Source: Seriola aureovittata (lineage: Eukaryota; Chordata; Actinopteri; Carangiformes; Carangidae). Taken from it: a DNA stretch of 64,000 nt. This document shows, piece after piece, positions 1 through 56,110 of the stretch (the first letter of the stretch is position 1; every line of letters begins with the position of its first letter). The notes beneath the pieces were generated by a model. It had not been told where the DNA came from. It did not search any database and worked only from the letters and a program-made list of their open reading frames with translations. The stretch spans positions 7,819,694 through 7,883,693 of the forward strand of contig NC_079369.1 of the NCBI RefSeq assembly GCF_021018895.1, read 5' to 3'. Made by a program: the position numbers and the translations under genes.

Positions 1-465
1 ACTGGTAATCGAAAATGACTGCATATGTTTCTTAAAATTAAACTCAATAAATCACCCGATGTCAAAAATGTATTTCGTGTACCGTCCTTCAGAATTTGGC
101 AGTAGCACAACATTCACGCATTACTATGTGGTTGTTATGGTAACGTCATTGGGAAAAAGAGAGGCAGTTCTACAAGGGGATAAGTCACTCAAAAGAATCT
201 TCACATTAGTTTAAAGCAGAGATTTTGATAGTGAAGTGTGCAGAACAGTATGATTCAATCATGAAAAATAAAATTCAGGTTGAAAGTTGCTTTGTGGAAA
301 CCACCACTGTTTTCTCACGTGTAAAACATCTAATGTAGATAATTCAATGTCCTACAGTGCACCTTGGTCTATGTGTTACTGCCTAAACCTGTACCCTATG
401 TATTGTAAATGTGTTTGGACTGCTTGTAACTGTTTTCTTCTTCTCTCTCCAGGGTGAGAGCAGCC
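1..465 (+). other. gatad2a: gatad2a intron and 5' untranslated end of first coding exon
   Basis: Bases 1-452 look like intron: AT-rich, with no supported ORF, ending in a pyrimidine tract and AG at 451-452. Bases 453-465 are the exon's untranslated lead-in before the ATG at 466. The 5' non-coding exon(s) and promoter must lie upstream of the window. The call rests on the splice acceptor and on the position of the conserved N-terminus just after it. Confidence 0.7.
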
Positions 466-7491
<7,026 letters not shown>

Positions 7492-8500
7492 TGCAATCTT
7501 ACTCTCCTGATACCATAACAATTACCCCTCTTAATATCAATAACAGCCATTCACATTATCATTCTAATTCTTTCTATGGATTTCTATGCCTCTGGCCAAA
7601 ATGGTGCAGGGGAGAATCGCTCTCTCTCTCTTTTTTTTTTTCTTTTTTTTGTGGGAAGGAGGTGTCCCTCCATCTCCTCCTCAGATCTTTCTGCTACCAT
7701 CTTCCTTACCTGAGTCCTTCATCCCAAATTGGAGTTGTGCTGCAATAGCTTGGGCTTCTGGGATGCGAGGAGTTCATCAAATAGAATTTGGGTACCTTTC
7801 TGAGGGTTGGGGTAAACATAGGCATATACAATTTTACAAACTTCTCCAGTGATGTTGCCTCTCCCTCCCTGTATATTGGTTGACCCTCACAGTTGTACCA
7901 AGAGGAAGTTGCCACACTATCCCTGTGCTCCCCCGCCTCTGGATTAGGCAGGGAAAGAATAATAATCACTATTATACACAATAAAATATTCGCCTTACGT
8001 CCTGCCCCCCTCCAGTCTGAGCCAGTCAGACTCAGGCCCATGTGGTGGCCGAACCGAACTTAAGTCAAGACCTCATCACAGGGATTGTGGTGGAGCTTCA
8101 AGGACCATCCACGAAATAATAAGAACTGCTTCAGCTTTGCAAAAATGAATAGAATTTAAAAAAAAAAAAAAAGACTGTAAAAAATGATCTCTATCTGCAC
8201 ACAGACTGCCTCTTCTCTCTAACCAACGCTGTGTATAGTAGAGAAGTTGACGTGTGTTGGATAATTTTGTATGGCTGAATGTTAGGATTTTGTCTTTTCT
8301 TCTGTAAGTCATATACTGTGTTTGGAATATTGTGCTCCCTGATACTTTGGAAGTGGCCTCTTGTCGAGGTCTGAATTTACAGGCTAATGTTACTGTTGAG
8401 GTGGTTTTACATCTGCTGGGTTCCATGTTGTGGCCTACTTTTAAATACTTTGTTTTTTCTAAGATGAAGAGGAAGAATAAAGATTCAAGGTTTAACTGAC
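7492..8500 (+). other. gatad2a: gatad2a 3' UTR (minimum extent)
   Basis: This is non-coding sequence after the stop codon. It has a T-rich run near 7631-7651, an A-run at 8157-8172 and AATAAA hexamers at 7980-7985 and 8476-8481. Which signal is used cannot be decided from sequence. A longer UTR to ~10.16 kb is also possible. Confidence 0.6.
8476..8481 (+). terminator. Candidate poly(A) signal of gatad2a
   Basis: This is a canonical AATAAA about 985 bp after the stop codon. Other AATAAA sites stand at 7980 and 10137, so it is one of several possible ends. Confidence 0.45.
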
Positions 8501-10074
8501 TCATGTAAAAACACGGAGCATATGTTTGGAGGACTATTCTTATTGAATATTGAAGGAAAAAAAAAACTTCCAAAGAACTAGTGGAGCCCAAATGGAATCC
8601 CTTCTGCTAGAAGGTTTCTAGTTTATTTGAACCCTCTCTGGATATAAACATGAATTCATGCTAAACTGAGGGGGTGTAAGGAATGTCATATTTTTGACAT
8701 TGTTTTGCTTTTAGTCATAGGTTGTGGTGCATTATTTTTCTTCTATAGACAAACTGTCTCTGGGTTTATTTATAGGGTCATGTTAGTAAAGATATATGCT
8801 TATGCCCTAAGTTTGAATGGATCTCCACATACAATGATTTGTTTTCTCTTGTGTGTCCAGTGGCTCCCACTCACCCTACGATTGGTCTGAGAGAAGCTGG
8901 ACAGCTTTCAGAATGTAGTTATGCAAAAACCCCTATAGCAACAAATGACATGAACTTCTTAGTCTTTAACATTAAGGTGTGTATGATTTATGTCAGGTCC
9001 TTGAATTGAGCTAACTATGCCTTTCACATGAGCTATAGTGCATTTTTTTATCAGGTTGCAGCAGCACAGGATAAGCTAGTGATGTACAATATGTCCTACA
9101 TTAAACAGGGGGAATCTGCATTGCTCATGGAGTTAAGTTATTTAACAACCATGTGCTGTCTTCTTTAATTTCAGTCAATGGGGTGGTCCAGTTTCTTTCA
9201 CTCTACCACTCATGTCTACCAATGGTGTCATATTAATGTGGTCTATTGGAAAATGTCACTAAATTAAAAAAATATAAAATATTGACATTTAAGCAGTGAA
9301 AAAGTGTAACATTATCAAAATCTGGATGTTTAGCAAGCCATATGTTAAAACACAAACCTAATTCACAAAAGAGGCTGATCACCCCCCACCCCATCCCCAG
9401 AGTTATTTTCTCAATATCCCATATATGTCCATTTTTGTCCTTTTCACATTAAAACAGTAGTGTTGAATATCTCATCACTGTGTATTTACAAACCTGGAGT
9501 CTTGCTGTCCTGTTGTCTCAGGCTTGATTTCATCCATGATGTGATAATCTAATGTGACATTGTAAGGATTTGTGTCCTGTAACCAGAGTGCACTCATTAG
9601 CTCACTGATCATTGTCAAGCTCCATTCTGAAAGATGGTGCACTGCATTAGGTAAATGGGTATCAGTTGAAGCTTACCCCCCTGTCCTGGGGTATCATCAC
9701 TGTACACGTGGGTTTCATTTAGGATGGTGCAACATACGGTATGTGCATTGCTGATAGAAATACAAGCATACAAAGTTTGAGTTAAATTGCTTGAGATTTT
9801 GTGTTTCTGTCTCAAAGTAGCATTGGAAATCTTCCAGGTTGTCTGTACATTCCTGACAGGCAGAAGGTAGCAGCCCGCGTCTTGTGGATGCAAAATAAGC
9901 AATCTGGAATGAGCCCATCATTTTGTGCCCTGCTAAGTGTAACCCTGTGCTGTCCTGACTACTGCCTGCTGCTGCTGCTGCTGTTTGACAACAATATCAC
10001 CATTCCGTTTGTTTGGGGTTGAAACGCTGCTAAAAGGCAGTGCAGCCCAAATGGAAAAGAAAATGTATGAGAAA

Positions 10075-10087
10075 TTTTTTTTTTTTT

Positions 10088-10119
<32 letters not shown>
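10075..10119. repeat. Poly(T) tract
   Basis: This is a run of T about 45 bases long, broken only by GA. It lies just before AATAATAATAAA. It could be a decayed retroposed tail on the minus strand, but no SINE or LINE body is recognised next to it. Confidence 0.85.
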
Positions 10120-11184
10120 CTGCTCTATCAAATAATAATAAAACTAATTTTAACCCCTCTTTCATGACTGCTTTGCCTGTTTATTCAGACTGACACGGAG
10201 GTGCACACATACACACAAATCTCCTATATCTGATTAGGATGATGTCATACACTGGGTGGACACATCAAAACCATCAATATAATGCAATTGGATACAATAA
10301 CACAGGAGTTAATGTCTGCTAACCTTGTACTGTTCGATGCTGAGACACATGGTGATGGTAATAAACATTAGACCTTTGTACTGGATTTCATTATATGTGA
10401 AAACTGCTTTCTTTTTAGTTGTTTCTATTCCCTGCGCAGCAGAAGTCAGTGTACATAGAAAGCAGAATCCTTTCTACAAGTTACATCACTACCAGTGTGT
10501 GAAGCAACAACAAAAAGAAGCAATTACAAAAGAAAACTACAGAGCACAGTTTGGAGTTTCACTGTTATTCTAACTTTGAAATCGCAAGCTATCAAGACAG
10601 AAGTTATTAACATTTCCCAATTATTTCATTTTCTCCCACAGCGGTTTGTATCAAGCACAGAACTCAAACCTTGATCCGCACCCTCACACCCCCCTGGTTT
10701 TTGACTCAAACCACTAAAGCAATGTTAGTTCTCAGCTTTTTTTCTATGTAAGATTACAGGTTTCTCTCATAAAAAACACATACACAGCACATAACACAAA
10801 ATGTCAATTTAAATATCTACTCTAAGCGATAAGATAGATGAGACAGAAAAATGTACACCTGTCCTTTAATTCATAATTCTTATAATTGTTGTAATTCTTA
10901 AAATCATTAGATAGAAATAGATAGTTATATAAATGTATATAACTGTCTGCTCTTATGGCTTTTCTAGGTAATAATGATCAGTTTTTTCCAGCCCCCACTT
11001 TGTCTACAACGTAAATAGTAGTACCCCTAGGTGGCAGAGTATACCAACATTCAGTTGTCCTCACAGGAATTTGATCAGTGTAATCTGGTGGAAAAACAAA
11101 AACCTACACCCTAATCTGTAATATAAAACAAAGTGTGTTTGTTGAGCTGTAAGGAATGGTCATGAAGTCAGAACAAACTGGTGG

Positions 11185-11185
<1 letters not shown>

Positions 11186-11216
<31 letters not shown>
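11186..11216. repeat. (GA)n microsatellite
   Basis: About 15 uninterrupted GA dinucleotides. Confidence 0.95.
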
Positions 11217-11794
11217 CCTTTAAATAAGAATGTGAGCTATTGTTCATTGCCACGACCCACTTATGAGCTTCATTCCTTGGCAGCTGCAGGTTCTCCCTGA
11301 GATACTACTATGCATATCCTCTGTCTGCATTTGTGTGTGTGCTTTTACTGCATGTTTGTATGTTATATTATTGACATTTTAATGATAGCAAGTGTTTTCT
11401 TCTGCTTCCCTAAATCCATATGATTATTCTCCATGCATGTAAGTCCTTTTGGGGTCATTTATAGTCGCTTTTATATCAACCATCATATGTTCTGGAGCTG
11501 CAAAATGTTATGTACCCACTCAGGTACTATAGTATTATTATCTCAGTTTAGGTAATGGGCTTTACCCACCGCCCACCATCGTATGAAAGGTGTTAGTGTT
11601 TGTGATTTCACTGAGCAGTCAAGTGTTTCCTCACTCTGATGCTTGCTCTAGATTCTACATCAAGGGATCCTTTTGCCGCTTAGGAGTATGCTTGAACGTG
11701 TGTGTCTGTGTTTGTGTGAATTTGAGGGAGGGAAGTCGGGAGGTGGGGTGGAGGGGGATGCACCCTGGATGACTGAACGGCTACGATTGCGACA

Positions 11795-12050
11795 GCCTGA
11801 GCCAATCAGCCGGCGAGCACCGTGCCTCCTGATTCTTAATTGGCTGGCTTTCCCGGTGAGCGCAGCTGATCCACGGAGCCAGCTGGTTTTATCAGAGAAT
11901 GAGCCGGGGCCACAGTGGGAGAGGAGAGGCAGAGATACAGAGGCAAGATTCAGAGTGTGTGTGTGTAGCAGCCAGTAATTATTCTCCAGTGTCTGAGCCA
12001 ATCAAGAGCCACAGACCATTTAGATACTCAGTCTGTTCCCAGGAAAAGAA
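11795..12050 (+). promoter_or_regulatory. yjefn3: Probable yjefn3 promoter with three CCAAT boxes
   Basis: Three NF-Y-type CCAAT boxes occur within 205 bp: GCCAATCAG (CCAAT at 11802-11806), the inverted ATTGG at 11839-11843, and GCCAATCAAG (CCAAT at 11998-12002). They lie 160-370 bp upstream of the first yjefn3 ATG. No clear TATA box is seen. The area is GC-richer than its surroundings. NF-Y sites at this spacing are common in TATA-less promoters; the transcription start itself cannot be placed. Confidence 0.45.
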
Positions 12051-12164
12051 GTAGGCAGTGTGTTCATTGAATCAGCGAAAGAAAGAAAGGAACGGAGGTG
12101 GTCTCTTTGGAACGGCACAGCTTCTCTTTTCTCATATTCGCCAAAACGTGCTTGGTGAAAACAG

Positions 12165-48150
<35,986 letters not shown>

Positions 48151-50230
48151 GTAAGTAAATTACTATACAAATTGCATTAGTGTAGCCAATAATACAGTGC
48201 ATGAAAGCAACGCTTCGGCAGAGTAAATCCCTACTACATTCAACAACACAACAATGATACATTGTAAAGAGTCTTGTGCTGACATGATATCACAATCGAA
48301 GAAACAATCTTAGCTTAGGTCAGCACTAACAGGGGATCCCCTATACAGGCCTTCTGCGCTTTAAAGAATTTCATTTCAGCTGCTGTAAAAGGCTCAGAGT
48401 ACTTATCCTATTACCCTCTCTGCAAGGGCACTCAGACAGCCATGAGATCATGCTGTTGTTACTCTCATTAAAGCTGTCTGTGTCTTACGCTCAGCAGCCA
48501 CGATATGATGTCATGACCATGATGTCTGCCTTTCAGGCCACATACTAACTGACAATTCAAGACAAATTGTTATTTTGCAAGCAGGACTCATGCTATCCAA
48601 ACGCATCACAGCTCATGACAGGAGCTGAAAGACTATCTTTTTTTACACAGCGCAGTTTATTTAAATGCATGGTGCTATAGTCTATGACTGCCCCAGTCTA
48701 TGACTTTATTGGAAGGGAAACAATGAATGTGTTTTTGGGATCTTTAGAAAGGAATGCATCTGTACACTTTACCATATGTGTCTGACATGATAGATTTACA
48801 GAGCATTGATAGTTCTGATTAAAACCATGTTAGACAGACTTTGTTTAAGCGGGCTGATGGTTCTCTGTGGAGTCTATCGCTCCCCTTTCGCCTCCCACTC
48901 TGTCTTTTTTTCATCTTAAGGCCAAGGACAGGGTCAGAGGTCAGCTCTGAGGGAGATATATTTTACCTTGGTATTCCAGAAATGAATAAGGAGCTTCTCT
49001 AAAACTTAACCTGAAAAAACTTTGAACAGTTGGACATTGATTCCCTCTTTCTTTTTTTTTAATGTATCTTTTATGTGTTTTGTCTGCTATTTTATCTCTT
49101 TTGCTTCGTTTCTAATGATTTTACCTTCTGCATCTGTCATTTCTTGTGTATTTTTGAAATGTACTATAAATAAAATTTTATTATCATGAAGTGACTGCAC
49201 ATTACAGTAGGCCGATTGGGACCACACTTGTACGAGTTTGCTCTAACTTCAGAAACCTGAGTACTTACTTTGGACTGTGAGTCTGGTGTAAGAGTGTATG
49301 TTTTTCATGGTGTGATGTGATCCCTGTCAGCATGAGGACATGCACGCATACATGTGAGACACAAACATCAACACACACATACATGCACGTACACGCACAC
49401 GCACGCTCGCACAGCCATGAGACCCTGATGCAGAGCTGCGAATGTGATTAGACAGAGCATAGAAATGAATGATCAGCTGCAGGCGAACAGGTCAACTTGC
49501 TCCTCACGTCACTACAAGATGTCCGTGTTCACAAAATCAGGTTGTGTCTGAGTCTGTCGTGCATCTTTGATTATTTCCACTGCTAGGTATATGGAAAAAT
49601 ATAATGGTGCATACCAGAAGACACAGGTATTCTTTGATCAAAGCTGATGTTGGATGAAAAAAAACAAGCACTCTTCACATTAGTTCCAGTGTGTTGTTCA
49701 TATGACTGTAAAACAAGTGGACATGATGTTATGTTATTAGGACATGTGCTCTATATACAGTCACTGCATGGAAACTTCACATTTCTGATGCTAGTCACGT
49801 TATAACTGGCATGAACCAACTCCCACTATTCTTTATTATTCACCTTAACAGCTTTATTCCTGTACGTGATTCAAATTTGAAACTGTTACCTGTTGAAACT
49901 TACATTTTTTCATCAGTTAAATACTTTATTGTGCTGCAGACCTCATCCCTTTACTTCTAATGGGCTGTGTATAAAAGCACAGAATACTACAAGACACCAT
50001 CAGCCAAGGTGAGGATGAGTAACCCTGTTAGAGGAGAGCACGAACTGGAAAAGCCCTGTCTGTACCCTCTGCTTGTTTGTATCTCACAGCTCATCTCTGT
50101 TCATGCTCTGTGACACTGACAGTCATTGTGAGCTCTTCCTTAGTTACACACTGTTTGATTGTGTAACAGCGGGTCAAGGACAAACTCTGAGGGACACACA
50201 TACACACACACACTCACTCAATCACACACA

Positions 50231-50277
<47 letters not shown>

Positions 50278-50474
50278 GATTGTATTTGCCTCTTTGCTCC
50301 GCGGAGATCATGATGGATATGACGTCAGGTGATCGGTGGCTGTGGTGGTTTGATTGGTTCAGGATTCCCAAGGAGGCAGCGCTCTGTCTGACCTGACAGA
50401 TGACTTCCTTTGTAGGGCACCTCCTAGCTCACTCACATTTGAAGGAGCAGTCTCTATTTATGTATTTCTTTATT
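48151..50474 (+). other. yjefn3: Start of yjefn3 intron 3
   Basis: No exon is recognised. It contains CA/CG-mixed dinucleotides near 49370-49412 and a CA tract at 50194-50274. The sequence becomes the satellite array at ~50475. Confidence 0.6.
50194..50274. repeat. (CA)n microsatellite, interrupted
   Basis: About 80 bp of CA with CACTCACTCAATC and TA interruptions, ~200 bp before the satellite array. Confidence 0.95.
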
Positions 50475-50525
50475 TATACTATGACGTTTTTATGCCTTAC
50501 AATGACCTTTTATGCCTTACAATAC
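50475..50525 (-). repeat. Inverted satellite monomers at the left edge of the array
   Basis: Two partial monomers lie in the opposite orientation to the main array. The reverse complement reads GTAAGGCATAAAAACGTCAT, then AGTATA, matching the array unit. They face the first direct monomers (from ~50570) head to head. Confidence 0.85.
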
Positions 50526-50605
50526 TACACTTCACTACGACTTTTTTAAGGCCTTTCTATATTTCTATACATCATAGTATAGCAAGGCATAAAAACTTAA
50601 TTAGA

Positions 50606-50681
50606 CTTGCCAATTAACCTAATGTGCATGTCTTTGGACTGTCTCAGGAAGCCGAAAAACCTGGGGAGAATCCACACAAGG
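50606..50681 (-). mobile_element. Tail fragment of a tRNA-headed dispersed fish repeat
   Basis: The segment reads GCCAATTAACCTAATGTGCA, TGTCTTTGGACTGTCTCAGG, AAGCCGAAAAACCTGGGGAG. This is the minus-strand tail of a very common fish repeat whose other end is a tRNA-like head (CAGTGGTTAGCACTGTTGCC type). Only the tail is present here, embedded between satellite monomers. The repeat family is recognised from memory and not named. Confidence 0.65.
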
Positions 50682-53600
50682 AAAAAACATCAAAAAGCGT
50701 CATAGTATATTAAGGCATAAAACATCACAAAACTTCAAACTGTGGTATCATAAAGGCATAAAAAGCCCCAAAAAATATACATAAAAAAAAAAAGAAAGTC
50801 ATAGTATAGTAAGGCATAAAAATGTTAAAAAACATCCGAGTATAGCATGGCATAAAAATGTGAAAAAAAGTCATACTATATTAAGGCATAAAAATGTCAC
50901 AAAACGTCATAGTATAGCATGGCATAAAAATGTGAAAAAAAGTCATACTATATTAAGGCATAAAAATGTCACAAAACGTCATAGTATAGCAAGGCATAAA
51001 AATCTCATTGTATCGCATTGCATAAAAATGTCAAAAAAGTCATCGTATATTAAGGCATAAAAACGTCAATAAACGTCATAGTATAGCAAGTCATAAAAAA
51101 GTCATAGTATATTAAAGCATAAAAACATCATAGTATAGCAATGCAAAAAACGTCATAGTATTACATGGCATGAAAATGTCAAAAAACGTCATAGTATATT
51201 AAAGCATAAAAACATCAAAAAACGTCACAGTATAGCAAGGCATAAAATGTCATAATACAGTAAGAGATAAAAACGTCAAAAAACGTCATAGTATATTAAT
51301 GCATAAAACGTCATAGTATTACATGGCATAAAAATGTCAAAAAAAGTCATCGTATATTAAGGCATAAAAACGTCAATAAACGTCATAGTATAACAAGGCA
51401 TAAAATGTCATAGTACAGCATGGCATGAAAATGTCAAAAAAAGTCATAGTATATTAAAGCATAAAAATGTCAAAATAACTTCATAGTATAGCAAGGCATA
51501 AAATGTCATAGTACAGTAAGGGATAAAAATGTCAAAGAACCTCACAGTATAGGAAGGTATAAAAACGTGAAAAAACATCGTAGGATAGCAAGGCACAAAA
51601 CGTTATAGTATAGCAAGGCATAAAATGTCATAGCATTACATGGCATGAAAATGTCAAAAAAGTAATAGTATATTAAGGCATAAAAACGTCACAAAACGTC
51701 ATAGTATAGTATGGCATAAAACGTCAAAGAACTTCATATTATATTAAAGAATAAAAACGTCATAGTTTAGCAAGTCATAAAAATGTCAAAAAACGTCATA
51801 GTATATTAAAGCATAAAAAACTAAAAAAAAGTCATAGTATAGCATGGCATAAAAATGTCAAAAAAAGTCATAGTATATTAAGGCATAAAGACGTCACAAA
51901 ACGTCATAGTATAGCATGACATAAAAACGTAAAAGAACGTCATAGTATAATGAGGCATAAAAATGTCAAAAAACATCATAGTATTATAAGACTTCAAAAC
52001 ATCAAAAAATGTCATAGCATAGCATGGCATAAAAATGTCAAAAATGTAATTGTATATTAAGGCATAAAAACGTCAAAAAACGTCATAGTATAACAAGGCA
52101 TAAAACGTCATAGTATTACATGGCATGAAAATGTCAAAAAACGTCATAGTATATTAAAGCACAAAAACGTAAAAAAATGTCATAGTATAGCAAGGCATAA
52201 AACGTCATAGCATTACATAGCATAAAAATGTCAAAAAATGTAATTGTATATTAAGGCATAAAAACGTCATAGTATAGCATGACATAAAAACGTAAAAGAA
52301 CGTCATAGTATAATGAGGCATAAAAATGTCAAAAAACATCATAGTATAATAAGACTTCAAAACATCAAAAAATGTCATAGTATAGCATGGCATGAAAGTG
52401 CCAAAAAAAGTCATAGTATATTAAGGCATAAAAACGTCAAAAAACGTCATAGTATAGCAATGCATAAAAGGTCATAGTATAGCATGGCATAAAAACGTCA
52501 ATAAAATGTGAGACTATAGCATGGCATAAAAATGTCAAAAAAAGTCATAGTATATTAAGGCATAAAAACATCAAAAAAGGTCATAGTATAGCAAGGCATA
52601 AGACGTCATATTATAGCATGGCATGAAAATGTCAAAAAAAGTCATAGTATATTAAGGCATAAAAACGTCATTGTATAGCATCACATTAAAACGTAAAAGA
52701 ACGTCATAGTATAATAAGGCATAAAAATGTCAGAAAACATCATAGTATAATAAGATTTCAAAACATCAAAAAATGTCATAGTATAGCAAGGAAAAGAAAG
52801 TCATAGTATAGCATGGCATGAAAGTGCCAAAAAAAGTCATAGTATATTAAGGCATAAAAAACTCAAAAAATGTCATAGTAATGCAAGGCATAAAACATCA
52901 TAATACAGTAAGGGATAAAAATGTCAAAAAACCTCACTGTATAGGAAGGCATAAAAATGTCAAAAAATGTCATAGTATAGCATTGCATGAAAGTGTCAAA
53001 AAAAGTCATAGTATATAAAGGCATAAAAAACTCATAAAACGTCACAGTATAGCAAGGCATAAAATGTCATTATACAGTAAGAGATAAAAATGTCAAAAAA
53101 CTTTACTATATAGGGGGGCAGAGAATGTCATAGTATAATAAGGCATAAAAATGTCAAAAAACGTCATAGTATAGCAAGGCATAAAATGTCATGATACAGT
53201 AAGAGATAAAAATGTCAAAAAACCTCACTGTATAGGAGGGCATAAAAACATCAATAAAATGTGAGACTATAGCATGGCATAAAAATGTCAAAAAAAGTCA
53301 CAGTATATTAAGGCATAAAAACGTCAAAAAACGTCATAGTATAGCAAGGCATAAGACGTCATAGTATAGCATTGCATGAAAATGTCAAAAAAAAGTCCCA
53401 GTATATTAAGGCATAAAAACATCAAAAAAGGTCAGAGTGTAGCAAGGCATAAAACTTCATAGTATAGCATGGCGTGAAAATGTCAAAAAAAGTCACAGTA
53501 TATTAAGGCATAAAAACGTCAAAAAACGTCATAGTATAGCAAGGCATAAAAACATCATAGTATAGCATGGCATGAAAATGTCAAAAAAAGTCACAGTATA

Positions 53601-54074
53601 TTAAGGCATAAAAACGTCAAAAAACGTCAAAGTATAGCAATGCATAAAACGTCATAGTAAAGCATGGCATAAAAATGTCAAAAAAAGTCATAGTATATTA
53701 AGGCATAAAAACGTGAAAAAACATCATAGTAAAGCAAGGCATAAAACGTCATAGTATTGCATGGCATAAAAGTGTCAAAAAAAAGTCACAGTATATTAAG
53801 GCATAAAAACGTCAAAAAACATCATAGTATAGCAATGCATAAAAGGTCATAGTATAGCATGGCATAAAAATGTCAAAAAAAGTCATAGTATATTAAGGCA
53901 TAAAAACATCAAAAAAGGTCAGAGTGTAGCAAGGCATAAAACATCATAGTATAGCATGGCATGAAAATGTCAAAAAAGTCACAGTATAGCAAGGCATAAA
54001 AACGTCAAAAAATGTCACAGTATAATATGGCATGAACATGTCAAAAAACATGAAGAGATAAAAACATCATTACA

Positions 54075-54138
54075 TGACTGGGAATTGAACCCACAACCTT
54101 CTGGTCATTAGGCAACAGTTGCAACCACTGCTCCATGG
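54075..54138 (-). repeat. tRNA-like segment, copy 1
   Basis: On the minus strand it reads CCATGGAGCAGTGGTTGCAA, CTGTTGCCTAATGACCAGAA, GGTTGTGGGTTCAATTCCCA, GTCA. TGGAGCAGTGG resembles a pol III A box, and GGTTCAATTCC fits the B-box consensus. TGGG/CCCA can form a T-arm stem, but no full cloverleaf or anticodon arm is evident. It looks like a SINE/tRNA-derived head fragment, not a working tRNA. Confidence 0.7.
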
Positions 54139-55148
54139 TGGTAATCATAAAATTTCTTTTTTAGTAATAAAGAAAATCATCCAAGAATAGAAAGGCATAA
54201 AAAGGTTGTGGTGTAGTAAGTCATAAAAACGTCGAATAACGTCATAGGATAGAAAGGCATAAAATGTCAAAAAAATGTCATAGTATAGCATGTCAAAAAA
54301 AGTCATAGTATATTAAGGCATAAAAACGTCAAAAAATGTCATAGTATAGCAAGGCATAAAACGTTATAGTATAGAATGGCATGAAAATGTCAAAAAAAGT
54401 CATAGTATATTAAGGCATAAAAACGTCAAAAAACGTCATAGTATAGCAAGTCATAAAACGTTATAGTATAGCGTGGCATGAAAATGTCAAAAAAAGTCAT
54501 AGTATATTAAGACAAAAAAACTCAAGAAATGTCATAGTATAGCATGGCATAAAAATGTCAAAAAACATCATAGTGTATTAAGGCATAAAAACGTCAAAAA
54601 ACGTCATAGTATAGCAAGGCATAAGACATCATAGTATAGCATGGCATGAAAATGCCAAAAAAAGTCAAAGTATATTAAGGCATAAAAACGTCAAAAAACG
54701 TCAAAGTATAGCAATGCATAAAACGTCATAGTAAAGCATGGCATAAAAATGTCAAAAAAAGTCATAGTATATTAAGGCATAAAAACGTGAAAAAAACATC
54801 ATAGTAAAGCAAGGCATAAAACGTCATAGTATTGCATGGCATAAAAGTGTCAAAAAAAAGTCACAGTATATTAAGGCATAAAAACGTCAAAAAACGTCAT
54901 AGTATAGCAATGCATAAAAGGTCATAGTATAGCATGGCATAAAAATGTCAAAAAAAGTCATAGTATATTAAGGCATAAAAACATCAAAAAAGGTCAGAGT
55001 GTAGCAAGGCATAAAACATCATAGTATAGCATGGCATGAAAATGTCAAAAAAGTCACAGTATAGCAAGGCATAAAAACGTCAAAAATGTCACAGTATAAT
55101 ATGGCATGAACATGTCAAAAAACATGAAGAGATAAAAACATCATTACA

Positions 55149-55212
55149 TGACTGGGAATTGAACCCACAACCTTCTGGTCATTAGGCAACAGTTGCAACC
55201 ACTGCTCCATGG
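55149..55212 (-). repeat. tRNA-like segment, copy 2
   Basis: Same as copy 1, carried by the 1.07-kb tandem duplication (offset 1074 bp). Confidence 0.7.
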
Positions 55213-56110
55213 TGGTAATCATAAAATTTCTTTTTTAGTAATAAAGAAAATCATCCAAGAATAGAAAGGCATAAAAAGGTTGTGGTGTAGTAAGTCATAA
55301 AAACGTCGAATAACGTCATAGGATAGAAAGGCATAAAATGTCAAAAAAATGTCATAGTATAGCATGTCAAAAAAAGTCATAGTATATTAAGGCATAAAAA
55401 CGTCAAAAAATGTCATAGTATAGCAAGGCATAAAACGTTATAGTATAGAATGGCATGAAAATGTCAAAAAAAGTCATAGTATATTAAGGCATAAAAACGT
55501 CAAAAAACGTCATAGTATAGCAAGTCATAAAACGTTATAGTATAGCGTGGCATGAAAATGTCAAAAAAAGTCATAGTATATTAAGACAAAAAAACTCAAG
55601 AAATGTCATAGTATAGCATGGCATAAAAATGTCAAAAAACATCATAGTGTATTAAGGCATAAAAACGTCAAAAAACGTCATAGTATAGCATGGCATAAGA
55701 CGTCATATTATAGCATGGCATGAAAATGTCAAAAAAAGTCATAGTATATTAAGGCATAAAAACGTCAAAAAACGTCATAGTATAGCACCACATTAAAACG
55801 TAAAAGAACGTCATAGTATAATAAGGCATAAAAATGTCAGAAAACATCATAGTATAATAAGATTTCAAAATATCAAAAAATGTCATAGTATAGCATGGCA
55901 TAAAAATGTCAAAAAACATCATAGTGTATTAAGGCATAAAAACGTGAAAAAACATCATAGTAAAGCAAGGCATAAAACGTCATAATATAGCATGGCATGA
56001 AAATGGCAAAAAAAGTCATAGTATAGCCAGGCATAAAAACGTCAAAAATGTCACAGTATAATATGGCATGAACAAGTCAAAAAACATGAAGAGATAAAAG
56101 CATCATTGCA

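Larger units (their letters stand above)
8501..11780. other. Extended 3' UTR or intergenic sequence between gatad2a and yjefn3
   Basis: No coding exon is supported here. The segment holds a (CTG)6 run at 9965-9983, a long T-run at 10075-10119, AATAAA at 10137-10142 (a candidate distal gatad2a poly(A) signal) and a GA microsatellite at 11186-11216. The rest is AT-rich unique-looking sequence. Confidence 0.6.
53600..55690 (+). repeat. Tandem duplication of a ~1.07-kb satellite block
   Basis: Bases ~53600-54615 recur at ~54674-55690 with an offset of about 1070-1074 bp, including the rare variants (AGTAAAGCATGG, AAGTGTCAAAA) and the embedded tRNA-like segment. Differences are few, so the duplication is recent. 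Confidence 0.88.

Noticed and set aside
8076..8591. 171-codon minus-strand ORF
   Set aside because: It lies antisense in the gatad2a 3' UTR, with poly-F stretches coming from A-runs; no family is recognised.
54075..54138. Functional tRNA gene
   Set aside because: A- and B-box-like sequences are present, but no full acceptor stem or anticodon arm can be drawn and the T-arm stem is only four pairs.
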